A stretch of 64,000 nucleotides of DNA from Flavobacterium foetidum (lineage in GTDB: Bacteria > Bacteroidota > Bacteroidia > Flavobacteriales > Flavobacteriaceae), in assembly GCF_004634245.1 (NCBI RefSeq), contig NZ_SJTF01000007.1, positions 62,001 through 126,000 of the forward strand, read 5' to 3'. This document shows, piece by piece, positions 55,116-62,789 of the stretch. Each line of letters begins with the position of its first letter. Position 1 is the first letter of the stretch. The notes under the pieces are model-generated. The model was not told where the DNA came from. It did not search any database and worked only from the letters and a program-made list of their open reading frames with translations. A program made the translations under genes and the position numbers.

Positions 55116-56295
55116 TAATTTAGTTCCAAAAATCAATCCTAACATTGACATTGTTCAAAGAGATAATGAATATATAGTTACCCTTATTGAAAGTAATTTT
55201 CATTTTAAGATTAGTACTCAAATGTTCAATTTATTAAAATTGGTAGATAATGATAGTAAAATATCCCAAATCGTAAACAGATTTAACAACACATTTGAAA
55301 CACAGCTTGATAATGCATTAGTTTATGAATTATTATATTATAAATTAGGCCGTTACAACATTATAGAAAATAATGAAAATAATTTTGATGTAAAGAAACA
55401 GCCTTCTTATTTGAAGTTAAATTTTATTGTAATTAATGCTAAAAGGGCAAAAATACTATCAAAGCCTTTTTTGTTTCTTTTTTCAAATTATGCATTAAAA
55501 TTTTTAATTAGTGTATGTCTTCTTATTACTTCAATTACATTTATTACAAACTATAATGAAATTTTAAAAAATGTAAAGAGTATATCAGTCGAATATTTTA
55601 CCTTCTATTTTGTAATAATGATTATTAGCAGTTTATTTCATGAACTTGGACACGTATCAGCAACATACAAATTTGGAGGAAGCCATAGTGGAATCGGGAT
55701 TGGTTTTTACCTCTTTACTCCTGTATTATATGCTGATGTCTCAAGTGCATGGAAATTCAATGTCAATAAGAGAATAATTGTAAATCTTGCTGGCATTTAT
55801 TTTGAACTTTTACTTAGTACATTCTTCATAATAATTTCTTTTTTAACGACAATAAAACCTTTGCTGATAGTACCATCAATTATATTGTTTAAAACAATAT
55901 ATAACCTTAACCCTTTCTTTAGAACAGATGGTTATTGGGTTCTTTCTGATTATATAAGAACACCAAATCTTAGAGAAAGATCTAATAAACTTTTAAAAAA
56001 TATGATAAAAAACAGGTTTAGCCTTCAGTTAAATTCGAAAGAGATTTTTATATTTTTTTATGCGCTTATTAGTAACTCATTTTTACTGTTGTTTTTGTTT
56101 TACTTATTTATACTAAATCCTAATTCATTAATCTCATTTCCGGCTGACATTTACAGCTATGCCTCAAAGATTGTAAAAGAATCGGCTTCCTTTAAAATTT
56201 CAGATGTTTCGAAATTACTAGTACCATTGTTATTCTACATGCTAGTTATTCGCCTTTTGTTCAATTACTTTAAAAATAAAAAACAGAAAAAATGA
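55102..56295 (+). CDS. M50-type membrane metalloprotease with PqqD/RRE-like N-terminus, module B
   Basis: This is the module B counterpart of the protease at 49989. Residues 1-95 follow a PqqD-like pattern (IDIVQRDNEYIVTLIES, MFNLLKLVDNDSKISQIVNRF, YYKLGRYNII). Several transmembrane helices surround the zinc motif HELGH (H180, H184), the SGIGIGFYLFTPVLYADVSSAW loop and the third-ligand motif NPFFRTDG (D276). At 397 aa it is complete. The start overlaps the fused enzyme's stop by 14 nt and its stop overlaps the redox gene's start by 4 nt, so the operon is tightly coupled. It likely docks and processes the precursor leaders at the membrane, comparable to YydH of the epipeptide system. Confidence 0.82.
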   Translation: MVTYDNLVPKINPNIDIVQRDNEYIVTLIESNFHFKISTQMFNLLKLVDNDSKISQIVNRFNNTFETQLDNALVYELLYYKLGRYNIIENNENNFDVKKQPSYLKLNFIVINAKRAKILSKPFLFLFSNYALKFLISVCLLITSITFITNYNEILKNVKSISVEYFTFYFVIMIISSLFHELGHVSATYKFGGSHSGIGIGFYLFTPVLYADVSSAWKFNVNKRIIVNLAGIYFELLLSTFFIIISFLTTIKPLLIVPSIILFKTIYNLNPFFRTDGYWVLSDYIRTPNLRERSNKLLKNMIKNRFSLQLNSKEIFIFFYALISNSFLLLFLFYLFILNPNSLISFPADIYSYASKIVKESASFKISDVSKLLVPLLFYMLVIRLLFNYFKNKKQKK

Positions 56296-57167
56296 AGAAC
56301 TCATTAATTAGCAAATCAGCATTGGTAATTGTTTTCAGTATTTTATTAGGGACATTTTTTCTAATGTCAACTATTGGTAAGTACTTCGATTTGAATAATT
56401 TCAAAATAACAATGCTGAAATATGGACTTCCATACTATGTATCATACGTTATTTTAATTATTGAATTTTTATTTGCAGTATCTTTTATGTTTCTTTTCTA
56501 TTTAAAGAATACAGCACGATTATCTATTGTCTTCACGATTCTTTTGACAATAATTAACACGATAGGGCATTTCTTTCTTAAAATCGAATCCTGCCAGTGT
56601 TTCGGCAGAATTTATTTTTTGAATCCTGACAGTTTCTCAGGCTTTTTGCTTAAAAATATAGTAATAACCCTGCTGTCATTTTATATTTATAAAAATGTAA
56701 AACACAATCAGAACAAAAGCCTGCTGAAAACTTTTATTTCACCAATAGCCATTTTAATAATTGCTTTTGTCTTATTAAAATACAATACCTATTATATAGA
56801 AAATTATTCTGAAAAGAAAATTGGACATCCAATCGAAGAATTAAAAATAGATAAAACAAAAATTAAAAACTTTGAATATCTTCTTTTTTTCTCTCCATCT
56901 TGTACACATTGCAAAAATGCAATACCAAAAATTAATTTATTAAAAGAAAAATACGCTATAGCTATTATTGGCATAACTTCAAACTCTAATAGAAAAGAAC
57001 TGAAAAAGATAAAATCTGAGTTAAAAATCAACTTTCCAATAACAACAGTAGACAAAAAAGTTTTTCATAATATGACATTAATAGTACCGATTATTTTTAA
57101 GATAAAGGATAATAAAATCCAAGAAGTCCTAGAAGTTAAAGAATTACTCGAACAAAAAAACTTTTAA
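56292..57167 (+). CDS. MauE/DoxX-like membrane protein fused to thioredoxin-like domain
   Basis: A redox protein with four or five transmembrane helices and a periplasmic thioredoxin fold. The membrane part has the MauE signature CQCFG (C101, C103) in ESCQCFGRIYF. The C-terminal domain (from about residue 175) has FFSPSCTHCKNAIPKI with the active CxxC (C204, C207) and the cis-Pro region LIVPIIF. At 291 aa it is complete. MauE-thioredoxin fusions move electrons to or from cysteine pairs. It is the last gene of module B and has no counterpart in module A. The module B precursors carry CX4-5C while those in A have no Cys, so disulfide formation in the peptide is the natural hypothesis. Confidence 0.82.
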   Translation: MKNSLISKSALVIVFSILLGTFFLMSTIGKYFDLNNFKITMLKYGLPYYVSYVILIIEFLFAVSFMFLFYLKNTARLSIVFTILLTIINTIGHFFLKIESCQCFGRIYFLNPDSFSGFLLKNIVITLLSFYIYKNVKHNQNKSLLKTFISPIAILIIAFVLLKYNTYYIENYSEKKIGHPIEELKIDKTKIKNFEYLLFFSPSCTHCKNAIPKINLLKEKYAIAIIGITSNSNRKELKKIKSELKINFPITTVDKKVFHNMTLIVPIIFKIKDNKIQEVLEVKELLEQKNF

Positions 57168-57219
57168 TCTTATCTATGATTAAATCGTAACTTGAAATAG
57201 ATTTCCTGAAGAATAATAA

Positions 57220-57239
57220 CTTTGGGATAAAAATGACCT
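57220..57239. repeat. direct repeat CTTTGGGATAAAAATGACCT (partner of 36814-36833)
   Basis: Nineteen of 20 bases match 36814-36833 in the same orientation, 20.4 kb apart. The pair encloses the serine hydrolase gene and the whole peptide island, as old attachment-site repeats might. Confidence 0.4.
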
Positions 57240-57260
57240 TTATTATTAATTTAGTAATTT

Positions 57261-57285
57261 AAATTTTGTGGCAAAATCGTGGCAC
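57261..57285 (+). repeat. GTGGCA repeat, copy 2
   Basis: AAATTTTGTGGCAAAATC then GTGGCAC. It contains the word GTGGCA twice. Inverted match of 39229-39253 (23/25). Direct relatives at 59274-59298 and 62233-62257; a shorter inverted relative at 59225-59238. Confidence 0.55.
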
Positions 57286-57572
57286 CTGCAGTTTATAGGA
57301 AACGATCAGCATAGTAAAATCAAGGCCTAAGAAGCTTAGGTTCGAAACTGTATTAAAATTTTAATCATGGGTATTCAGTTTAAAATTGCCATTATAATAT
57401 GGCTCTTTAAAATCAATCTTTACCCGATTTTTATCTGATACTTTTTCGGATTATGTTAAGCGATAATCATGACCATCAGATTCATGGCCATCTACTTGAT
57501 CAAAAACTGTTTTAAAGATATCCAGTTTAAGATCGTCATCGAAAGCAAATCCGTTCTCGCGCTGTTGCGCCT

Positions 57573-57776
57573 CTATTTGGAATTGTATTTTGAAGAAATA
57601 AATTTTCTAACTTCCTTGAATACTTCTTCTAAAGGAGCTTCTTTAAACAGCAATTCTAAAATTCGGTTTTTTAAAAATCCATAAGACAAATTTGTGTTTA
57701 TTTTATAATCTAATTTTGTGTTTTGATTCTTAACCTTTAATTCTTCTTCTAAATCGTTTACAATAATTGACTGCAT
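57573..57776 (-). CDS. possible small protein (67 aa), unknown
   Basis: An ATG-started frame with a mixed charged/hydrophobic composition (for example FLKNRILELLFKEAPLEEVFKEVRKFI) that would form two amphipathic helices. No family is recognised, no operon partner is near, and a plus-strand ORF overlaps it. It may be a truncated remnant of an element that inserted here. Confidence 0.25.
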   Translation of the reverse strand: MQSIIVNDLEEELKVKNQNTKLDYKINTNLSYGFLKNRILELLFKEAPLEEVFKEVRKFISSKYNSK

Positions 57777-57911
57777 CTTATTCCAAGATTATGCTTACTC
57801 ATACATTATAAAATCCTACTCATTACATTTTTTGAATTATAAAAGCCTATTAGTTGGTATTTTTGATAAAGAAATTAAAAAATAGGTCGGAAATTCTAAA
57901 ATTCTAATCAC

Positions 57912-59189
57912 ATGAAAAGCAAAAAAAACTTTACCGGCGCCATCGGTGCGTGGCTGACTAATGAGCTACATCCAGCAAACGCGACCTACAGCTCACCCAA
58001 CAGCAATTTTAGTTCTATTAAGCTCAACGGTATATACAGCACCCTTGATTACCTGAGCATCGGCTGGTTTGGCGTGGATATGAGTAACCCTAGCAGTCCC
58101 ACCCTGCAAACCAGTAACACATATCTTGCACAACAGGTTTTAGATGCCCGTGCACAAAACCCGGACATCATCATATTTGCTTTACTCGCCTATACCCAAG
58201 AAATCACCAACGATCTGCAAACGATCATCAACGACCCCGCCCTGTTGACCACTTTTGCGACCAATGTTGCCAACTTTCTGGCTAACAATGACCTCAATGG
58301 TTTCGACATTGATTGGGAGCAGCCCACGAGCCAACTCTCTCATAAACAATGTGGCCAGTGGCTCGACGCATTGGGTAAGGCTTTCGGGGATACCTATTAT
58401 CTGGCCATTTCGGCGAGTTCTAACCAGTACGGTAATGTCAACAACCTGAATGCGGATGCTGTGAATGCCAATGTGGATGTGTTCAATTTGCAAAGTTACT
58501 GGGTTAGCGATCCTAGCGTATTTATTGCACACGGCATCAAAGCCGATCTATTGGGATTCGGTGCTTATTTAGAAAGTGGCGTCACTGCGCTTTATGCTTC
58601 TCAGCAATACGCTGCTGGGATTCAGTACCAGAGTAAGCAATACCCCTACCAAACTATGATGAGTTGGCGACTTGATTCCTCCAACTGGCCTTTCGAGCAA
58701 AGTCAGCAACTATTGATGCGGCCATACCTGACCGGCCAACCGGATGTGGTTGTGTTCGACGATGGAGCCATCTTGAATACGCAAACTACTCCTACTATTA
58801 TCCAAAGTATCGTTATCCGTAGCGGAGATGTTGTGGATGCCATCCAATGTACCAATGTCAGCAAAGACGGCTCGTATTTGGTACAACTATTACAACATGG
58901 TGGTGATGGCGGCAATGGGAATAATCCGATCAATCTCACAAATGGCCTCACCGCTTTCAGTTACGTAACAGGCTACTGGTACGGACAAAATGTGGTAGTT
59001 CAAATCACCATCAACGGCACAAGTTATCCCGCCACCATTAATCCCAATGTAGTTGATACACAAAATTTTCAGGTGACTGCTCCGGCGGGTAGAACTATTA
59101 TTGCATTCAGTGGACAAACCTGTTATGTGAATTTGGCAGGCGGAGGTTTCAGTTGGGTGTTATCGCAGATCAACGGAGTATTCGGTTAG
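57912..59189 (+). CDS. GH18 chitinase-like protein with C-terminal jacalin-like domain
   Basis: A 425-aa protein with an N-terminal GH18 barrel and a C-terminal beta-prism-like lectin domain. The catalytic motif is LNGFDIDWEQP: E136 is the acid, D132 and D134 are kept, while the first Asp of DxxDxDxE is Asn. LDYLSIGWFGVDM and VFNLQSYWV are barrel strands 2 and 6. Residues about 290-425 (IVIRSGDVVDAIQ, then a GGDGGNGNNPINL loop) resemble jacalin-like domains. No signal peptide is seen, unusual for a chitinase. Base composition is clearly GC-richer than the genes before it, and GTGGCA repeats flank it, so it looks acquired. It may act on chitin-like glycans or in antagonism of other organisms. 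Confidence 0.78.
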   Translation: MKSKKNFTGAIGAWLTNELHPANATYSSPNSNFSSIKLNGIYSTLDYLSIGWFGVDMSNPSSPTLQTSNTYLAQQVLDARAQNPDIIIFALLAYTQEITNDLQTIINDPALLTTFATNVANFLANNDLNGFDIDWEQPTSQLSHKQCGQWLDALGKAFGDTYYLAISASSNQYGNVNNLNADAVNANVDVFNLQSYWVSDPSVFIAHGIKADLLGFGAYLESGVTALYASQQYAAGIQYQSKQYPYQTMMSWRLDSSNWPFEQSQQLLMRPYLTGQPDVVVFDDGAILNTQTTPTIIQSIVIRSGDVVDAIQCTNVSKDGSYLVQLLQHGGDGGNGNNPINLTNGLTAFSYVTGYWYGQNVVVQITINGTSYPATINPNVVDTQNFQVTAPAGRTIIAFSGQTCYVNLAGGGFSWVLSQINGVFG

Positions 59190-59224
59190 TAAAACAATCA
59201 ACAGATTGAGTGGATCTGCCTTCA

Positions 59225-59298
59225 ATTTTGCCACAAAACGTTAAGGCGGCTTTTAAACATATTTGACATTCTAAGTTTTGTGGCAGAATCGTGGCACA
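59225..59298. repeat. GTGGCA repeats, copies 3 (inverted, partial) and 4
   Basis: ATTTTGCCACAAAA at 59225-59238 is an inverted partial unit. AGTTTTGTGGCAGAATCG then TGGCACA at 59274-59298 is a direct unit. They lie between the GH18 gene and the two-gene secreted cassette. Confidence 0.5.
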
Positions 59299-59514
59299 TG
59301 GGTATTTTCAAAAAATCAAACATCAGTAAAATTTCATGATCGCTTTTTAGGTAATAAACCCGATTTTGCAAAAGCATAGAACATATATTTATTGTCGATA
59401 TCTTCTGAGAATCAACAGATATCCGATTTTCCGCCAACATTCTATTTAATAATAACTTGCTGTACATGTGGTGCATCAGAAAATCCAACTCTAACCCCTT
59501 GGAAGCAGGATTAT

Positions 59515-61029
59515 CTAGCGCATCATTAATTCAAACCAGTCAGCATTACTTGCCTCTTTGACTGCCAGTTTATCTTCTGAACTAAGTGAGGCTAAAAAGT
59601 TCTTATAACCAGACATGTATCCCGATGAGTCTTGTCCTTTACAGTAAGCATTAAAAACATTCGTTGAGTAAGGCTTTGATAAGGATGCGACTGCCTTCAC
59701 GCAGGAAGCAGTTTCGTTCCAGTTTGACGCCACTGTTCCTTTTATACTGTTGTAGACCGGGCATCCAACTTTCTGCCCTGCTGCGTACATGCGGGTGCAT
59801 TCTATAGATATCTCTGTGGTGTAGACGTCGTTATTCTTCTGGCACTGCGCTGTCTTCTCTGCAAAGGATTTTTTATTCTCTGCCAGCTCAGATATGGCCG
59901 CAGCATGCAAGAGTTCAGTTTCTTTTTTCTTTGCATCCCGCTTTTCTTTTAAAGGCAGAAGGGCCTTTTGCTGTTCGTTTGGCAGATCGGTCTTAAGAGA
60001 CCATATCTCTGCATTTAATTTTTTATTTTCTGCTTGAAGTAATGCTATGCTGTCCTTTGTCTGTTTTTCTAGCTCGGTAATACTGTCTCTAATTACAACG
60101 AGCTGCTTTCCAGTCATTTCAAGTCTGGCCACTATGCTGTCGGAAGAGAGCTCTTTCTGCAGACCATTTTTCAGGGCTTCCAATTCCTGCACCTGCACCT
60201 GTAGCTGCAATAGCCTGCTTTCATGCAGAGTTTGTATAGTATTGATTTTCTGCTCATTGGACGAGATGCTGTTATTTTTTGATTGCAGTAACTTTTCATT
60301 GTCATTTTTCAATTTCTGCTTAATTTCTTCGCTTAGGTTTTGAAATTCCTTCTCAATTCGCGGTATTTTAGCTTTGCAAATGGTAATCTTGTCATCTGAT
60401 ATAAGGGTTTTTACAGCAGAAGCCATAAGTTCATCTGACCACATTTTGTGCTTTGCTTTGGAATCATTTAGCAGTATCACTTCATAGTTTTTGCTGTGGA
60501 GCGTTATTTCCTGGCACAGCCTATCGTTGTCATCTTTAAGTTTTTGAATCTGCTCCTTTTTTTTCAGAATAGTATTATCGCCTTTTTCCAAATTCTTAAG
60601 CTGCACCTTAAGAATGGCAATTTTCTCTGAGAATCCTTTTCGAGCAGTCTCTAATTCAGATGTTGTCGCTGGAATGGCATATCCTTTTACTTCCCCTAAA
60701 TGTTTTTCAAAGCTTTGTCCTTTCTTTTCAAATTCAGATTTCCATTCATTGCATTTGCTGCATCTTGCACCCGCTTTCATATCTGCTATCAGGTTATCCC
60801 TATCCTTATAAATTTGCTCGATTTCAGATCGTAGCTTTTGCAGCTTGTCTTGCCATAGTTTCTCTAGCTGAGGCAGCTCGGACTCTAGCTGTAGAATCCG
60901 CAATCTTGCCGCTTCTATAGATCCTGCCTTGCTTTCAATGGTTGATACCTCTCCGATTCCTACAGTCTGCGCATGCAATTTCATCGTACAGAAAACAATA
61001 AGCGCTAAGCAATACATGTAATTTTTCAT
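59515..61029 (-). CDS. secreted coiled-coil protein, unknown function
   Basis: I do not recognise the family. A signal peptide (MKNYMYCLALIVFCTMKLHAQ) sets the start at ATG 61029, ten codons inside the longest frame. Residues about 25-370 are almost continuous heptad-rich coiled coil (Glu/Lys/Leu/Gln), interrupted near residue 80 by CSKCNEW, a Cys pair that could bind a metal or form a disulfide. The C-terminal 120 residues are globular, with several Cys (RMYAAGQKVGCPVY, ETASCVKAV, NAYCKGQDSSGYMSGY). At 504 aa it is long for a periplasmic hypothetical. It starts 10 bp after the stop of the 232-aa gene, so the two form one operon. A structural or envelope role is possible. Confidence 0.65.
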   Translation of the reverse strand: MKNYMYCLALIVFCTMKLHAQTVGIGEVSTIESKAGSIEAARLRILQLESELPQLEKLWQDKLQKLRSEIEQIYKDRDNLIADMKAGARCSKCNEWKSEFEKKGQSFEKHLGEVKGYAIPATTSELETARKGFSEKIAILKVQLKNLEKGDNTILKKKEQIQKLKDDNDRLCQEITLHSKNYEVILLNDSKAKHKMWSDELMASAVKTLISDDKITICKAKIPRIEKEFQNLSEEIKQKLKNDNEKLLQSKNNSISSNEQKINTIQTLHESRLLQLQVQVQELEALKNGLQKELSSDSIVARLEMTGKQLVVIRDSITELEKQTKDSIALLQAENKKLNAEIWSLKTDLPNEQQKALLPLKEKRDAKKKETELLHAAAISELAENKKSFAEKTAQCQKNNDVYTTEISIECTRMYAAGQKVGCPVYNSIKGTVASNWNETASCVKAVASLSKPYSTNVFNAYCKGQDSSGYMSGYKNFLASLSSEDKLAVKEASNADWFELMMR

Positions 61030-61039
61030 CCTGAAATGT

Positions 61040-61738
61040 TTATTTGCCAAAAGGATCATCCTCCTGTTCCGCCAAGTATAAATCTTTTAGGTATTCAAAA
61101 GCTTTTTTCAGTCTATTCTCATCTCCATCGAGTTTAAGAAATGGAATGTAAATTACGGTATCATAATCAAAATATGTCGATGTATACATGGATCCAACCA
61201 GCCTGCTGTCATAATTCCAACAGTCGCAAAAAGCGTCCCCGTTGCCAGGATAGGTACAGTACACCCTCTTTTTATATTGGTACGCCAACTGCTTAAGTGC
61301 ATTGGGAATGAAACTGAGTTTTAAAAGCCCCACTTCTTGATGTGGCTGGGTTTGGATTATTTCGACTGCACTTATATGGGCAGGCAGGAATTCTACACTG
61401 GAATAAACACCGCTATAATATTCAGGGGTAGTGAAATTATAGTGCTGCCTGTTATAGCAGCCATGTTGATCAGTAGCGAAGCTTCCAGTATATACAATCT
61501 TGTTATTTGACCCCGAAGCAAGGTTATTTTCATAGATAAAAGCCCAAGAATCCGAAAATGAAAGCGGTGCTGCAAACTGCACTTTATCGTCGATTACAAA
61601 AGGATGAATTTTGTTTCTGGCCTCGGTTATCTTTTTATTAATGTAGTTTACCGTTTCTTGTTTCGTTAGATTCTGCGCTCGGGACGGCGTGACAAGCAGG
61701 AACATAATCCCTGCGATTAGTATCTGCATTGTTTTCAT
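61040..61738 (-). CDS. secreted protein, unknown function (232 aa)
   Basis: No family is recognised. A signal peptide ends at SRAQ (residue 22). The mature part is a mixed alpha/beta globular domain, with aromatic-rich stretches (FSDSWAFIYEN, YYSGVYSSVEFLP) and a Cys cluster (VYCTYPGNGDAFCDCWNYD) that could form disulfides. The C-terminus is helical and acidic. It is first in a two-gene operon with the coiled-coil protein. The pair may act together in the envelope. The flanking repeats and pseudo-tRNA suggest that it arrived as a cassette. Confidence 0.62.
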   Translation of the reverse strand: MKTMQILIAGIMFLLVTPSRAQNLTKQETVNYINKKITEARNKIHPFVIDDKVQFAAPLSFSDSWAFIYENNLASGSNNKIVYTGSFATDQHGCYNRQHYNFTTPEYYSGVYSSVEFLPAHISAVEIIQTQPHQEVGLLKLSFIPNALKQLAYQYKKRVYCTYPGNGDAFCDCWNYDSRLVGSMYTSTYFDYDTVIYIPFLKLDGDENRLKKAFEYLKDLYLAEQEDDPFGK

Positions 61739-62232
61739 ACGATTAGCAGTATTGTTAAGTATATTAATGATTAAGTTCTATGCCTTGATTTATTTAGAAT
61801 GAGACCCTTAAATCGGATTTCCATTTGCCGTTTACTACGTTCAAAAATAATCAAAAACAGCAAAAAAACAATACTTTACATAACTATCAACTAATTTACC
61901 TGTTCCAGCAAACTAAGAGCTTAGCAAAGATTGGTACGCTTAGCCGAGGTTCGAATCCATGGCTTTCCTATTTTTTTTACCCAACCTTAAGACAAATATT
62001 ACGGATTGCGTACCAGTTTAACTTTGCATCACATCGTGGTACTTTACTTTCTGAAAGAGTAAATTCGCAGCAAAACAAAGCCGTGCCAACTTTAGATTCG
62101 AATCGATGTAGGAGCGATTTCTCACAATTTCATATTAGTTGATAGACTGATTAACAATAATATGCTGGCAGAGTATGGAAGAGAATTGTAGTGTACACAG
62201 ACAGACGGATTTTTACTGTTTGGCTATATGCA

Positions 62233-62257
62233 TTTTTTGTGCTGGAATCGTGGCACA
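62233..62257 (+). repeat. GTGGCA repeat, copy 5
   Basis: TTTTTTGTGCTGGAATCG then TGGCACA, a diverged direct unit. After this copy and the copy at 59274 there is a similar run, AAAAAATCA...GTAAA, within about 50 nt, so the repeated unit is longer than the core. Confidence 0.45.
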
Positions 62258-62441
62258 ACTTTTTAAACCACATAAAAAATCAGTAAATTACGATCTGCCA
62301 CCCCTTGGCTTCGACTATAAAAAATATTCAAACCAAATAAAATCATACGGCTGAAAGTATTTTTTTGTAATCTAAGTTAAATCCACGTTTTAACCGCATT
62401 CCATATTTGGACCCGCAATCAGGCAATGATTACAACATGCT

Positions 62442-62522
62442 GGAGAAAATGGCAGAGCAGTCGAATGCACAGTCTTGAAAACTGTTGACTGTGACAGGTC
62501 CGGAAGTACGAATCCATCTTCC
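62442..62522 (+). pseudogene. decayed tRNA-Ser(UGA)-like sequence
   Basis: The segment follows the tRNA-Ser layout: GGAGAAAATGGCAGAGCAG (acceptor and D-arm), an anticodon arm ACAGT-CTTGAAA-ACTGT with anticodon TGA and a perfect 5-bp stem, a long variable arm, and T-arm GGAAGTACGAATCCATC. The T-loop has TACGAAT in place of TTCGAAT and the acceptor ends do not pair well, so it is unlikely to be functional. Confidence 0.5.
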
Positions 62523-62789
62523 AATCAACAATGATTCGATACGGGGCCTGCAGTATCAAATTCGTGAAATTTTTCTGGCTCTGTTCTACCTTTAGCATTG
62601 CTAGGTTCAGGTCGATCACGTCCGCGGCCGTATTCATGACCCCGTATACCTCGCCTTCTTCAATTGTTCATTATAGTGATGGTATTTCATTCTCTGCCAC
62701 TGCTGAAGCTGTAACTTAATTGGGCACACACAACTTGTTGTGCTTTACCAAATATATTTTTTTTCCGCAAGAATGTCAGGGTTGTTTTC

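Larger units (their letters stand above)
57168..57911. other. 744-bp gap: right edge of the peptide island
   Basis: The gap holds direct repeat CTTTGGGATAAAAATGACCT (57220-57239) and the GTGGCA repeat at 57261-57285, then T-arm-like TTAGGTTCGAAAC near 57335. A possible 67-codon minus ORF lies at 57573-57776. The composition changes here from the very AT-rich island to the GC-richer GH18 cassette. Confidence 0.45.
61739..62789. other. 1-kb non-coding stretch with tRNA-like and repeat remnants
   Basis: No gene is supported. The region holds several T-arm-like words (AGGTTCGAATCC near 61946, GATTCGAATCG near 62095), the GTGGCA unit at 62233-62257 and a decayed tRNA-Ser-like sequence at 62442-62522. 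This is the type of scar left by repeated integration next to tRNA genes. Confidence 0.45.

Noticed and set aside
57469..57684. 71-codon plus-strand ORF overlapping the 67-aa minus frame
   Set aside because: No supporting motif; the opposite strand gives a slightly more protein-like product, and neither is strong.
61825..62142. 105-codon plus-strand ORF
   Set aside because: Covers T-arm-like and repeat remnants; the translation looks random, with no domain or membrane pattern.
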